Shown here one piece after another: positions 45,441 to 58,000 of a stretch of 64,000 nucleotides of DNA (position 1 is its first letter; each line of letters opens with the position of its first letter). Where the stretch lies: assembly GCF_022539315.1 (NCBI RefSeq), contig NC_066317.1, positions 50,510,435 through 50,574,434 on the forward strand, in the 5' to 3' direction. Source of the DNA: Serinus canaria. Taxonomy: Eukaryota > Chordata > Aves > Passeriformes > Fringillidae. A program made the translations under genes and the position numbers. The notes under the pieces were generated by a model, which did no database searches, was not told the DNA's origin, and was given only the letters and a program-made list of their open reading frames with translations.

Positions 45441-48400
45441 AGACATACCAACTACAACATGGTAGTATAAAGATTGGCTCCTCTCAATTCATGCTGTCTT
45501 TAAATACATTTTTGCTTTATCCTCACAGTTCCTGAAGGACATATAGGTCAGTTTTCTATTTCTCACTTCTAATACATTGGTGGTCATTCTCAGTAATGAA
45601 AAACCCACTTAAATTCAATATTTCTTTGCTTTTTTTTCTGTCAGTTCTAATAAAAATTTCCTTGTTGATGTTTTGGATTCAAAAAGTCCTACAATCTTAG
45701 CATATGATGAATTTCAGTGCATGTAAGCATAATCTAGGGCAGTAGTTCTTCAGAAAAAATAGCATAAAGTCCATTTATTTTATAAATTTATAGATAAATA
45801 TATATATATATGCATTAATAAAGAGAATCTATGAGGCTAAACTTTTGAATTACCTTTGGAACACTGACAGTTAATAATTTTCATTTAACAAAAATTATAT
45901 ATTTTAGTATAAAAGAAGAATATTCTTTACTATATTTTTTCTGTTGAATATTTACAACATCAACCAACATGGATTTCAGACATGCAAATTCAAATGCAAA
46001 AAAGAAATTACAAGAATAATGGAACAGAAATACTACTGGAATATTTTAAATAGCTTCTAAATTGTTCATTTAAAACACATTTTGTTTCAATATGAAACAG
46101 TTCATTTCCCGTGAAGAAAGAGTGACTTTTTTTCAGAAATTAATGTTCAGCCAACATTATGTCTTTTATAACCTTTCCAAAATGTGAATATGCTGATTAA
46201 TTCACAAGACGTAGATCTTGAACTACCCTTCTAAACATCAAGAGCTTTCATTGAAGGCCAACCTGCAGCAGCTTATTCCAAAGAGACAAGCTTTGACTTT
46301 CAGATTTTCAGGAGGTCTTTCAGTCTTTATTTATGCTTATGCTGTATTTAGTTTATCCCATCTGCTTTCAATTATTGTGACTGTATGTGTTTTAGTTTGG
46401 AGGTTCTTATTTTATTTTGGTGTGGTTCTCTGTTTTTAATAGGCCTGTCCTTTCAGATGAAGAAGAATTGATTCCCCTGGAATTAAACATCTTCCAAGGC
46501 AGAGCAAGAAAACTAAACACAGAATTGTTTACAGCATGTAAATATGGGTCATATCTGAGGTGTTTTTGTCTATACAGTAAGCCAAACTCTAGATGTAGCA
46601 AAGGTTGCCAGAAAGATTACTGTGCAAAATAAATAACTCAATTTCCAACATCTGTTTAAGACTTGGTTTAGGAAAATAAAAGAGTTGTCAATTATTTTTT
46701 TATAAGTAACATCTAGGTAAATAAACTTCATGTTATGTTGTTGGTTTTTTCATGCACTATAGCCATAATAGCAGTTACTTTTTGCCTTTATACTGTCATT
46801 AAAGAACCTATCAAGTCACTGAAGCTAGTTACAAATGAAATACTTTTATGGAAAAAAGGCTAATATTACATAAAATAAAATGCTAAGAAGGTCACAAATG
46901 TAGGAAGTTATCTGTTTAATAATGTACTTTGCTACTCTGGGATCCCATATTGTCTGTTTACTCAAGCAGGTGGATTTGCTGAAGAAGTGCTGATGATGCA
47001 ATGTGCTGACCCACATATCTGTTCCCAACGGAGTGCACCAGCTGGTATAGTTTATGCTTATAGTTTAAACAAAGCTAACATTTTTCCCTTTCCATTGTCT
47101 CCTGATGAATGAATAGGAAACAATATAAATGTTGTCAAGTTATCTCATAGGAAAATGTCTTACAGTTATGTATGAGTTGGGTTTTTCTCTTTCTTATCAT
47201 GTATTATTTCTTGTGAGAATATAAAATAAAAATTTAGATCTGGGAAACATTGCTGATATACTTAGGAAAGTGCCTACCTTCTCCTTAGATGATAAACACA
47301 AACCTTGAGATTACTAATCATTAATAATTTACAATAATCTTTGAACCTTACTCTACAAAGGAAAAGAAACTATTGCTCACTTTTTTAATGTTTTCTGTGG
47401 TTTCATTTTCACAGATGCTCAAAATGGCAGAAAAATAGTATTAAGAGATCTTAAGTTTATTCTCAAAATTAGTGTTGTACATCTTGATGGCTATCTCCTC
47501 TGAGGCTTTTTAGAATATTACAAACAAAATAACAGGGTTAATGAAGTATGAAAGTTATCTTCTGTCATATCTGAGATTCTTTATGTAATTGTGATATTTG
47601 TTTAATTAACAATAGCACTTTGCTCAGATATCTGTTAAAAAAAAACCTCAAAAATGTCTCTTTAAGAAACAAGGTTGTTGAAATGAGAAACTTTAATTTC
47701 AGTGTGAGCCAACTATTCAAGCATGTGAAAATGTTCTCTACATCCAGGAATATCAGTGGTCAATATCTCTTCATAAGAGAGGTTTTGGCCTAATGATTTT
47801 TCATTCAAAATTAAAATATTGTCTCTAAGTTTCATAATAACAGAACCTTTTTAAGCTATTTGTGGCTCAAGCAGAGTCTTTTGTTTTACCAAACAACATC
47901 AGCTAAACTCTTTTACATTACACCAGAAACTGATCATGACTGATCCTCCTGTGCACCGTTAATGCACATCAACAATTTTTGTATACGTTTATGCACTTGT
48001 AGGGAAATCAATATATGAATTAGAAGACAGAATATTTACTGAAGGATATAATTACTTTATGTAGGTGTAGTGGATGTGATTCGGGTGTAGATAGCTGTGG
48101 AGTACCTTTGTTGTAAAATTGCATGAGGGCTCCATTGCATGTGTTGTGAAGGTTCTGGAACCTGTACTCATGTCTGCTGGACTTGTAATCAGAGCATTGA
48201 CTACTGGTAAATGTGATTAATGAGAACACAGATGTGTCCTTGATGAAAATTGTATTTGATGTTGATAATGAAATAATACCAGGAGAAAGCAAATGGTTAA
48301 TTTGAGTGAATGGTGATCCACAAGGCTCAGTATATGAGGAGCCATGACAATCTTTGATGCTGAAAGTCAGGTTATCTCTTGGCTAGTTTTCAGGACCCAG

Positions 48401-49194
48401 GTGAAACAATATTTCTTGATTGTAATAAAACTTGAATGCTCATTATGAACAATGCGTTTGCAAGTTTTGGAGTTTTAATGAAATTACTACTGTTTTTTCC
48501 AGTAAACTCCATAATGCCAAAAATTACTTTAAAAAAACAAAACAAAACAGTATTTGAATTTTCCAAATGGGTCAGAGCTTTTGATTTTTTCTTCTTATAT
48601 TTTCTCTTTTTTTTCATTCACTAGCTTGCTTCATTCTAAGAAGCATATAATCTTGGAAATATTATAAAAAATATTAGTCTTTAGAAAAAGCATTTTGATA
48701 TGAAATTCTCCATGTGGAAGAAGCAATTTAAATTTTGCTAGATAAAATGCCTTTATTTGTCATTTTGCACTGACATATTCAAATGAAAATGTGTACTCTT
48801 CTCTTTAATCCTTGAGATAATGTGTATTTTATTGTGCTTAGGAACCATGACAACACAAAGAGATGTTTTGTATTTAAACCAGATACCACAGTAACATAAG
48901 AATATGAGTGCTTGTGGAACTTTAGATGGAATAGGACTGAGTCACTGTAATTGTGTTTTAGAATTTATGAAAATTTTTTTTTCTTTGTATCTGTAATGGC
49001 AACATCTACTCTGACATAGCCAGACTCACTTGTGGTAAAACCTGTACATAAATTGGGCATTGTAAAATGCCCCATATTGAGCTCCTTAGTCATTGGGTAT
49101 TTGTTTAAGTAATAACAATCATTTATTCATTCTTACCTATGTTTATAACACTAAAATGAGTCATGCAGTTGACACACCTGAAGGATGTATGCCA
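45441..49194. other. A+T-rich stretch without recognisable genes
   Basis: No supported gene or transposon. A (TA)n tract lies at about 45797-45811. The part around 48060-48400 is less repetitive and relatively G/T-rich with few homopolymers; I see no exon in it. Open frames, such as 46417-46632 and 48020-48292, lack domains. Confidence 0.5.
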
Positions 49195-49983
49195 TCTAGA
49201 GGGACCTGGAAAAGCTCAAGTGGATACAGGGGAATCTCATGTAGTTCAACAAGGTGGCTTGTAAGGTGCTGTCTGGGGTGGGGAAGCCCCTAGTTGGGGA
49301 ATTGAACAGGTTGAGAGCAGCCCTGCCAAGAAGGATTTGGAGATAGTGGTGTGTGAAAAGCTGGACAAGAATTGGCAATGTGCACTTGCAGTATGGAAAA
49401 AGGCTGAGAGAAATGATTCTGCTCCTTTGCCCAGACCCCATGCACAGTACTGTGTCCAGCTCTGGTGTCCTCAGCACAAAAAGAACACAAACTGTTGGAG
49501 AGGCCAGAGGGCCACAGAAATGATGAGTGATGAAGAAATCTTCATCAAGGAGAGGCTCAGCAATCTGGGATTGTTCTGCCTGGAGAAGAGAATCCTACAG
49601 GGAGAACGTATCAGTACTTACAGATGGCTTTAAAAGACCATGGGAACAAACTTTAATAGAAATAAAACAAGGAGTTGAGGTTTTAAACTAAAGAGACAAT
49701 TCACACTAAGTAGGAGGAGAAGGTTTTACGATGGGGGTGGTAAGACACAGGAGCAGGCTGCTTTGAGAGGCTGTAGATGCCCTATCCCTGGAAACATTCA
49801 AGGACAGATTGGCCTGGGCTTAGAGCACACTGATCCAGCTGGAGATGTCTGTGATCATTGCAAGAAAATGAGCCTATATGAACTTCAAAGTTTCCTTTCA
49901 ACCCAGACGACTTATGATTCTATGGTTGTACTATCAATGGTTCTATGGTTATGATTCTATGGTTGTACTATTCTATGGTTGTT
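49195..49983 (+). mobile_element. CR1 LINE, 5'-truncated copy with duplicated tail
   Basis: It opens with AGAGGGACCTGGAAAAGCTC (the RDLxxL block) and continues with TAGTTCAACAAGG (FNK), GAGAGCAGCCCTGCCAAGAA (SSPAKK), TACTGTGTCCAGCTCTGG (YCVQLW), GAGAGGCTCAGCAATCTGGG and TTGTTCTGCCTGGAGAAGAG (LFCLEKR), then GGAGCAGGCTGCTTTGAGAG and GATGCCCTATCCCTGGAAAC. The 3' tail from 49914 to 49983 contains ATTCTATGGTT-type repeats, including two copies of ATGATTCTATGGTTGTACTA 37 bp apart (49914 and 49951). Frames are broken; the copy is dead. Length is about 790 bp. Confidence 0.93.
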
Positions 49984-50954
49984 TGTCAATCTGATATCAG
50001 AGTAGAAAGATGTCATGTGAATTGAAAAAGGAAAAAGCAATTCCTTAATATAAATATTTTCATTCTTCTTAATTTTTTTCTTTTTATTTTGGGAATGATA
50101 TGCTTTTAATTTGTTCAGTTCTTGGAAATGGAATTTCTTGAAATTTTCACATGCATATCTTGCTGTTTTATCTTTTTTTTTTTTTTTTTTTTTTTGGTCC
50201 TTTTTTTTTCCCCTCTGGAAAAGAAACTAAGGGAACATTTCCTAGACTAATTATAAAAAGTTAATTCAGATTTCTTCCTATGCCTCTATGCCTTTTTTAT
50301 ATTAGTGTTCCCAAGTAAAATTACAATGCTTTATTTCAAAAGAAAGCATTTTTTATATGCCAGTTCATGCCAAGCATTTATAAATGGCACTTACAGGGAT
50401 TTTTTATACTTCTTTTCAATTTTTGTACCATTCTGTCATTACAATTCCTCCGAAAAGAAGGGGAAACTACATTTTTCCTCTTGAAGACAGAATTTGAATT
50501 ACTGATACTATGAGTTTGAAATAGTAAATACATTAGTTGTTTTAAAATTCACAGAGCATCTAGAAAACAATGCCCATTACTGCTTTTTTATGGGTAAAAT
50601 GCATTTTTATTAAATATGGGAAAAAAATATGGTTTCCCTTGTCCAGCTTCAGTGTGCTTAACTGAGATCTCATTAACCTGCAAGATATTTTCTAATTCAG
50701 TCACAGATGCAGTCATGAGTAGTCAGATGGAAATGAGGTAATTGGGGTGTGACAGAGCTCTTAGTTTGTATCCATAATTCATTCTTCATAATAGAAGAAA
50801 ATCTGAAGGTGCCCTATCAAAGAAAGTTTTCATTATAAGTTTAGTTTTACAAAAGGTGATAAAAAATAATCACTTTTCTGGTTTTGATATGAATGCAGCA
50901 TTTTACTGTACAAAGAGCAATCCTCACATTTCAACAATACAAGGTTCCAGGGAA
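49984..50954. other. A+T-rich stretch with a long T run
   Basis: No gene recognised. A T23 run at 50173-50195 is followed after GGTCC by a T9 run. The remaining sequence is single-copy in appearance. Confidence 0.55.
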
Positions 50955-51120
50955 ATTCACACTGGTGATCCTCACTTGATCCCTCAGAAGGTCATGGATC
51001 GAATCCTAATTTCCAGGAACATGAAGGACAAGAAAATCTTCAGGAGCAGTCAACATGAGTTCATAAAGCAAATCAAGCTATCATCAAGCTGTGCTTGACC
51101 AACCTGGGACCGTGATGATA
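50955..51120 (+). mobile_element. Outer CR1 LINE, left part (interrupted)
   Basis: The plus strand encodes a KVMDRILISRNMKDKKIF segment followed by RSSQHEF, and then CTGTGCTTGACCAACCTG (CLTNL). This is the conserved fingers/palm region of CR1 reverse transcriptase (consensus type KVMEQI..HMKDKKVIRSSQHGFTKGKSCLTNL). The match stops at GATGATA near 51120, where a second CR1 begins. The continuation of this same region of ORF2 is found at 51908-52050. Confidence 0.85.
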
Positions 51121-51907
51121 TCTGGGCAGGAGTGTTGATCTGCTTGACAGTAGGAAAGGTCTGCAGAGGGATCTGCACAGGCTGGATCAGCAGCATGAGG
51201 CTAATTGTATGAGGTCCAAAAAAACCAACCCCATACAGTCCTACAGACTAGGGGAAGAGTGGCTGGAAAGTTGCCCAGAGGACAAGAAGCTGGGGCTGCT
51301 AGTTCATCTGGCTGAACACGAGGCAGACATGCCCAGGAGACCAAGGCCAGTGGCATCCTGGCCTGGGTCAGCAGCAGTGTGGCCAGCAGGACCAGGGCAG
51401 GGATTGCCCCCCTGTACTCAGCACTGCTGAGGCTGCACCTCAAATCCTCTGTCCAGTCTGGGCCTCTCACTACAAAAGTCATTGAGTGAAGGAAGCTAGT
51501 CCAGAGAAGGGCAATGGAGCTGGGAGAGGGAACTGGAGCACAGATCTGATGAGTGGCTGAGAGAGCTGGGGTTGTTTAGCCTGGAGAAAAGGAGGCTCAG
51601 GGGAGACCTTATCACTCTACAACTGAGAGGATGTGGTAGTGAGGTGGGCATTTATATCTTCTCCCATGTAACAAGTGAGAGGATGAAATGACCTCAAGTT
51701 GCACCAAGGAGAGGGTTAGATTAAAGATTAGGAAAAGATTTGCCACTGGAAAGCTGGTCAGTCATTGAAACAGGTAACCTAGAAGAGTGGTTGAAACACC
51801 ATCCCTGGAGGTCTCCAAAATATGCAGAGGTGTTCCCCTTAGGGACATAGCCTGTTTGTGGACTTGATTATCTTGATGGTCTTTTCCAACCTAAATTATT
51901 GCATGAG
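51121..51907 (+). mobile_element. Inner CR1 LINE, 5'-truncated, inserted in another CR1
   Basis: It begins with GGGCAGGAGTGTTGATCTGC, then TCTGCAGAGGGATCTGCACA (LQRDL), CTAATTGTATGAGGT, GGGGAAGAGTGGCTGGAAAG (GEEWLES), GTGTGGCCAGCAGGA (VASR), CTGTACTCAGCACTGCTGAG (LYSALLR), GGGGTTGTTTAGCCTGGAGA (GLFSLE) and GGTCTTTTCCAACCTAAATT at the 3' end. The order and the 3' end agree with CR1 of the same general group as the 9651-10352 copy. It is about 790 bp long and dead through indels. It splits an older CR1, so it is the younger of the two insertions. Confidence 0.94.
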
Positions 51908-52050
51908 AAAATGCCCTGACTTGTAGAGAGCAGTGGATTCTGACTATGCAGATTTAAGGGAGGTTTTTGACACTGACTTCCATAACATTCTCATAGAAGA
52001 GTAGCAGAAATAAGGGCTGGAAAAACAGTCAGTGAAATGAATTGAAAACA
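51908..52050 (+). mobile_element. Outer CR1 LINE, right part
   Basis: GTAGAGAGCAGTGGATTCTG, then GGAGGTTTTTGACACTGACT and TCCATAACATTCTCATAGAA, then GTCAGTGAAATGAATTGAAA. These match the CR1 reverse-transcriptase segment encoding the (R)AVD..YLDFSKAFDTVSHNILI block and the following VRWIEN block. This lies directly downstream of the CLTNL segment found at 51080-51110, so the two pieces are one element split by the inner CR1. Similarity ends near 52050, well before the CR1 3' end; the remainder was lost. Confidence 0.85.
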
Positions 52051-55000
52051 GGATACCAATTATTTTTGAAAGAATGTAGACTGAGAATGTTATTTTTTTT
52101 TGAAGGAGTGTGGAATTTCTGTCACTTTTACAGAATCACGAACATTTGGAAGTGCTTAACCTGAATCTTTATTCAGAAAGGAACACAGTAGAATTAGAAA
52201 AGTTCTTTTTTTTTGTCCTTCAATATTGGATGATTCCCAGTATATTGCCCAGATAGACTTCAAAATATTCAAGCAGAATGTACTTCTCTACTTTGAAAAA
52301 GGGACATTTTACTGAAAAATATGGATTATTGTCTCAGGAGTTAGTTTTGTTTTGTGTGACTCTATCCTTACATCTGTGGATTATTACATTGTAAGAATTT
52401 TAAAGCCATAATTAAGATTATTCCTTTCTTTCATGTGGTATATTTCTACATGGAGGAAGTTTATTTTTTTTCACCACTAAGAAAAGATCTTTAAACATCT
52501 ATTGCACCTTCAGTTTCCTTCTTTTAAACAAGTGGAAAAAATGTTATCAAGTCACTATATACATATACCTTGTATCAGTCTGTAACACCTCACTGAGAGG
52601 CCCATCTTCATTTTCCATAATGTCTATGCTATGAAAAACCCATTAACAATATTCACAGCTCTCAATATATAATAATTAATAATACTCAAGAGAACTCATG
52701 TAAAACCCCCAAAGAAATAAATATACAAAATACTGTATCATAGTAAGGATGTTCTTAGGTGTAACTTCATAAGTGCTATATTTCTTTCTGCCTAATAAAC
52801 AAGACTCCTTAGCAGGAGAGCTGAGTGGCAGAACTGATAACATAACTGCAAGAGCACTAGAGGCTGTGGAAGAATTTCAAATAAAATAATTACCTATACT
52901 AGCTCTGCAAAAGTTTCAGTAAATGCTGAAGAGGAGAAAATTGCAGGTGCTGACTTCAGAGAGTTGTAAAAAAATCTCTGTAGAAAATATCCTAAACTAT
53001 ACATTTTAATTTTCTGATTGTTTTTCTCCTATATTGCCTCCTGCTGCTGGAAGCCCACCTGGTCTCTGTTACATCTCCTATTCAGCATATTCAAAGTTTG
53101 CTAGAACTGCTTCAGGGTTGAATATTTTAGAATAATGTTAATATAGCAGATTTTGACATTCTATTGTTCAAATGGCAGCAATATTTTTTTCTAATTATTT
53201 TTTTTTGCTGGGTTGAAATTCAAACTCCCTTCAGAGCAGAGGATGCTGAACTCCAGACTAAGAGAACTTAGCAACAATTATTTTTTTCCCCAGTTGCATT
53301 AGGTGGTGGAATAGATGACTTTTGTATTTAAATCAGCAGAGTCACATGAAAGAAAGAGCAACATCTGGCCAAACACCTACAAAAATGGTATTCATGAAAT
53401 ACTACCATCCTAAAAAGCTGATACACTATAACGATAACTGCTTAAATTTTAAGAGCTTCATTTCTCAGTGGGGCTCTTATAGACAGCAACTGAATAGTAC
53501 AAGTCTCAGAAGTGCTGAACACATCTCAGTAAGATATCCCATTCTCTATTCAAGATCAAAATACATTTTAGATTGGCTGTAACCTGCATACTTACTTAGA
53601 AGTCTGCCTTCAGAGATCTGTTTTAAAATCTTTGCTACAGAAAAGAATTTACTGCACAATGCAAAATATCTGAGAAACATATCTTCAAGATGACTGATTT
53701 TCATACAGAGTTATCAATTCTTTATGAATCTATCAATGTTTCAAATTCATCCTAATATTTTAGTCAATAACTCTCAATGGTTTCTCCCTTCATCCCCCCA
53801 CCCACCCCAGAAATTAAAAGAGAAATGAAATGTATATGGAATGTGGATATTAAAAATCTTCAGAAGTAATTTGCTTTAAAGAAAATTTCTAAATGTAGAT
53901 TGTATGTAGATAGATCAACAGATGCAAATGATTTTCAACATATACTTTTTTTGTCTTTGGAAGCACTAGGAATGTAGGTAGGAACACTACTATCTACATT
54001 CTTCAGCTTCAGAAATATTGGGAGAAATAAAAAGAAGAGGATGTAGCTGCTGACCCCATGTGTAACGGAATAAGTCTTGTTTTGCTGTCAAAGCTGTGTA
54101 GATGCTTTACAGATCATTAGCAACAAAGGTTTAGTTGGTCAAAGCTTTCTGGATATTTATGATTTTTTTATTACATAAACAGTTAATTTTAAAGTTCAAT
54201 ACATAGTCCAATGCAATTGTAAATTTATTTGGAAACACTTTCCAAATTACAATAATTGATTAGGGTACCACACAAGGACACTGCAAAATTTAAGTATCAC
54301 CGTTCTCTAATCTATCATGCAGATCACTAACCGAGTTAACAATGGTATGAAGCATAATTGCTGCAGCTTACACAATATGAATACATTGCTATTTGTCTGG
54401 AAGGAGAGAAAGCTTAGGGGAAGAATTGCAATGTTCTGTTATTGAGTAATATGTTTGAAATCCATGAAATGATTGTGGGAATTACTTCTAAATTTTGTTA
54501 TAGCCATGCTTAAAATTCTGGCTGAGAGGTTCTCTACATTTTTAAATTTCAGATCTCTTACAGAAGTAAAAAAAATAATCTGAACAAAATATGAATTATT
54601 TCCATAAAAACTTGATAAGATATTTTGAGGGTTTTATTGACTGCATTACCACAATTCATTGAGAGGATTATCATATCTTCATCTTTGAAGAAGCATAATA
54701 AAGGTATACACAGTCTTTATGATAGAACTTAAACTGGCAAAATCACCCCTTTCATAATAGTGAAAAAAGTGAATGAAACTCCTAATTCATGAAGTTGAAC
54801 ATTTTGCTGTCATGAGAGACATACAGGCCATTTGTTCTTGATAAAAAAGTCAGTTAATTTAAGAAGTTTTATGCTTCTGAACTGTATTCTTCAATAAGTG
54901 CTTGAAAAGGTAATCCAGACAAGAATTCCTGAGACATTTAAACATTGGGGGTCATAAAACAGAAGTATTTGCTCATATATTTAAATGTAAAGTGTATTCC

Positions 55001-58000
55001 TGCAAATAAAGAGTTCTGTGTGTGAATTGCTTTGCACAACTGATTAGTCTCATATAAGCCAACTGAGATATTTATGTGCAAAATGTTTGCAGGATCCTGA
55101 GAGGTCTGTTAATCCTGTTATCAACATATTTCTACATATGCAACACATAAAAAAAGCTATTTCATGTACCACATGACACCATTAAAAACAAAAAGTATCA
55201 AAAACAAGCCTGTTCTTTATCAGAATTGTATATTCAATCACCAATTTTTAGACTGTTTTCAAGTCTGACCCTTTAACTCCAACAACTTAACAATGAGATT
55301 CTTAAACACTGATAAGAACCGGAAAGCTGACAGATTAAAAACATACATTTTCCTTTGGAAAGGTCTCACTGCTGACTGTTATTTTAATAATTTACCGGGA
55401 AAAAAGAATGATTGCAACATAGATAGAAGTATAGCAGCAAGTGATGCTTGCCATCAACAGCAAATACCCACTGGCTTTGACCACACCTGACAGAGCAGTG
55501 GCTGGGCTTGCCCTGGCCTGAGCTGGTTTTAGTTTGTTTGAGTAACAGGCTTGCAGAAAATGACCATGGAACCACTTATTTGAGGTGAAGCTCTCTGAAT
55601 GACAGTGGCCAAGTCTGAAATACTAATACAACCACCAGAGACTGGTAATATTAACTCTATACCAACAAATGTTTACAGTTTTCAGTAAAACAGTGTTTCT
55701 TTTAGGTTTATTTCAGTACTCCATTATGTAAATATCAGATGCCTCTAGAAATCTAGAAAAGGTGCCATTATATCACATGTTCTAAAGACTGTGTCAAAAA
55801 GTGTTTGTTCTCTCTTCCACAACATGAAATCACCATCCCTCTGCCATGGTGACAATTGTTTGCCTACATTGTAAATATTCAAATGTTTGTGACGTGAAGT
55901 TTTGCTAGAAGTAACTTCATGATCAAACCGTTATTATCTGGTAAAAAAAGGCACAGAAAGATTCTGGAAGCTATAGAAGGTGGCTCTTATGCAAGCTTAA
56001 TTGTATTTTTAAGGCAAACAGAAATTTTAAATTTGAAAAATAATTAAAATTATAGATAAGAGTTACTAATACTGTGTCCATATTCCTATAAACTGTAACT
56101 AGCTTATAATCTTGTAAATTTTTAGTACTCGGGTAGAATAAAAATTAGAGAAAGAGACAAGAGTAGTGTTAAAAGGAAAAATAGGTGTACTAAAACATGA
56201 GGACTTGATAAAATATAAGTAAGGAAATTTTATAATGTAAAGATCTTACAATTCTTATGAGTGGAGAACTAAAAGTTTTGTCACAGTTTGATAGGAAAAC
56301 TGCATAAGTTTAATAACAATTCTTCAAGTATGTCAGTTATAATCAGTTAAATTTTCATAGTTAAGAACAAGCAGTAGGTGTATAGATGGTACAGACGCTG
56401 AAATGCATAACTAGGACAGATGGATAAAAGATCAGGTGATAAACAGTATCTTTCAGGCCTATTTATATAATCATTAATATTACTGAAATTATTTTTTTCC
56501 TTCCCTTTTTCAGCTATGAATGTAGACATCCATGGCTCACAAGTGTTAATTGCATCTGTCACTGACTTAACAGTGACAGACAGTGAATGATTTCCATGGA
56601 TGCTGAATAAAGCATTCTATGATAAATATTAAACAGATGGTCAATATTAAAAAAATACTATTTTTTTTTACATTACGTTGGATTTCTCAAAAAGGGCAGA
56701 CTGCTTAACTAAAAGAGGAGGTACAATATGCATAATAATGCAAATAATTTCATATGAAAATTGCTGTCTTGGTCTTGTGATGGTAGTTTGACAAATATTG
56801 TTCCCACTAATTGATTCTGATAGTCTAAGGTAATCTTATTATCATTACTACTGAGCTTTTGTTCTTCACTGGCTTCATCTTCAAGAGTACAAGGTTCTTC
56901 AGTTGATCAAATCTAAAAAAAAGTTTCTCAAACTGGTTGTGTGATGCTGCATAGAAAAATTTTAATTCATTGCAGTGCTACATAAGTCAGGATTAAACTA
57001 GTGGAATCAGTATTTTTGAGAATTAGAATATATACCTAAAAAAATTAATGAAATATCTATATATATTTTCTGCTTCCTACATAGCACCAAAAAGAAGAAA
57101 TGTTTTTTTTTCATTGCTGTGAAATCAAAAGAAGAGAAAATATATGGGGGAGACAAGCATTTTCCTTTAACTTTTAAAATGTACATAAACACGCACTGAA
57201 TGTTATCTTTCAAATTTTGTACTTTTTAAAGGGAAATAGAGAAGGGCAATATAACAGGTATTTTAAAAAGTAATCCCTTCCTAGTTTGTATGGAAGACAG
57301 CAGTGTACCCATATAATGTAACTAGGTAGTAATGAATGACTGAAGTTATGTTTTTAGTAGGTGTATTTGATTTACTACACATAAAAACAATTTTTCTTTG
57401 CACTAAGACAAAAATAGTTTCCTGTACATAAATACATTTTGATACTTCATTTATTTCCTCTGTTTGTGTGTGTGCATATGTGGATATCTAAGCTCTTTGT
57501 AAAAATTTCAGCATCATTACCCCACTATTACAAAAACCTGAGAGGAATTGGAATGATTTACTAAAAACCATTATACAAGCTAGGGATAGCCTATTATTAT
57601 ATTCCTGTTTGTAAACAATCCTAGATGTCTGCTCTGCTGACTTGATAGAGTGGTTAGTAGTGCCTTCCTCTGTAAAATAAAAAAGGTCCATGAAACACAT
57701 GGATTATTTGATGTAAAGCAATGTATTTACTAAGTGTCTAGCTCATTCCATAAATAGAAGTGGAGTTTAGTTAAAAAATATAAAATAAAATTAAAAATTT
57801 AAAATAAAATAAAACAAATAATCATTATATTTAAGGCCTACCAAGGTTCAGTGTACAATTTATAAGACTTCCTTCTATTTAAAAACCATTCCACTTAATG
57901 AACACTTGTCATCTTATGAAATAAATTCATGGGTCAGGACAACCTGAGCTAAGTACAAAAGCTCTTTAGTAGAGAGCTGAAGCATGCCAATGAACTGAAA

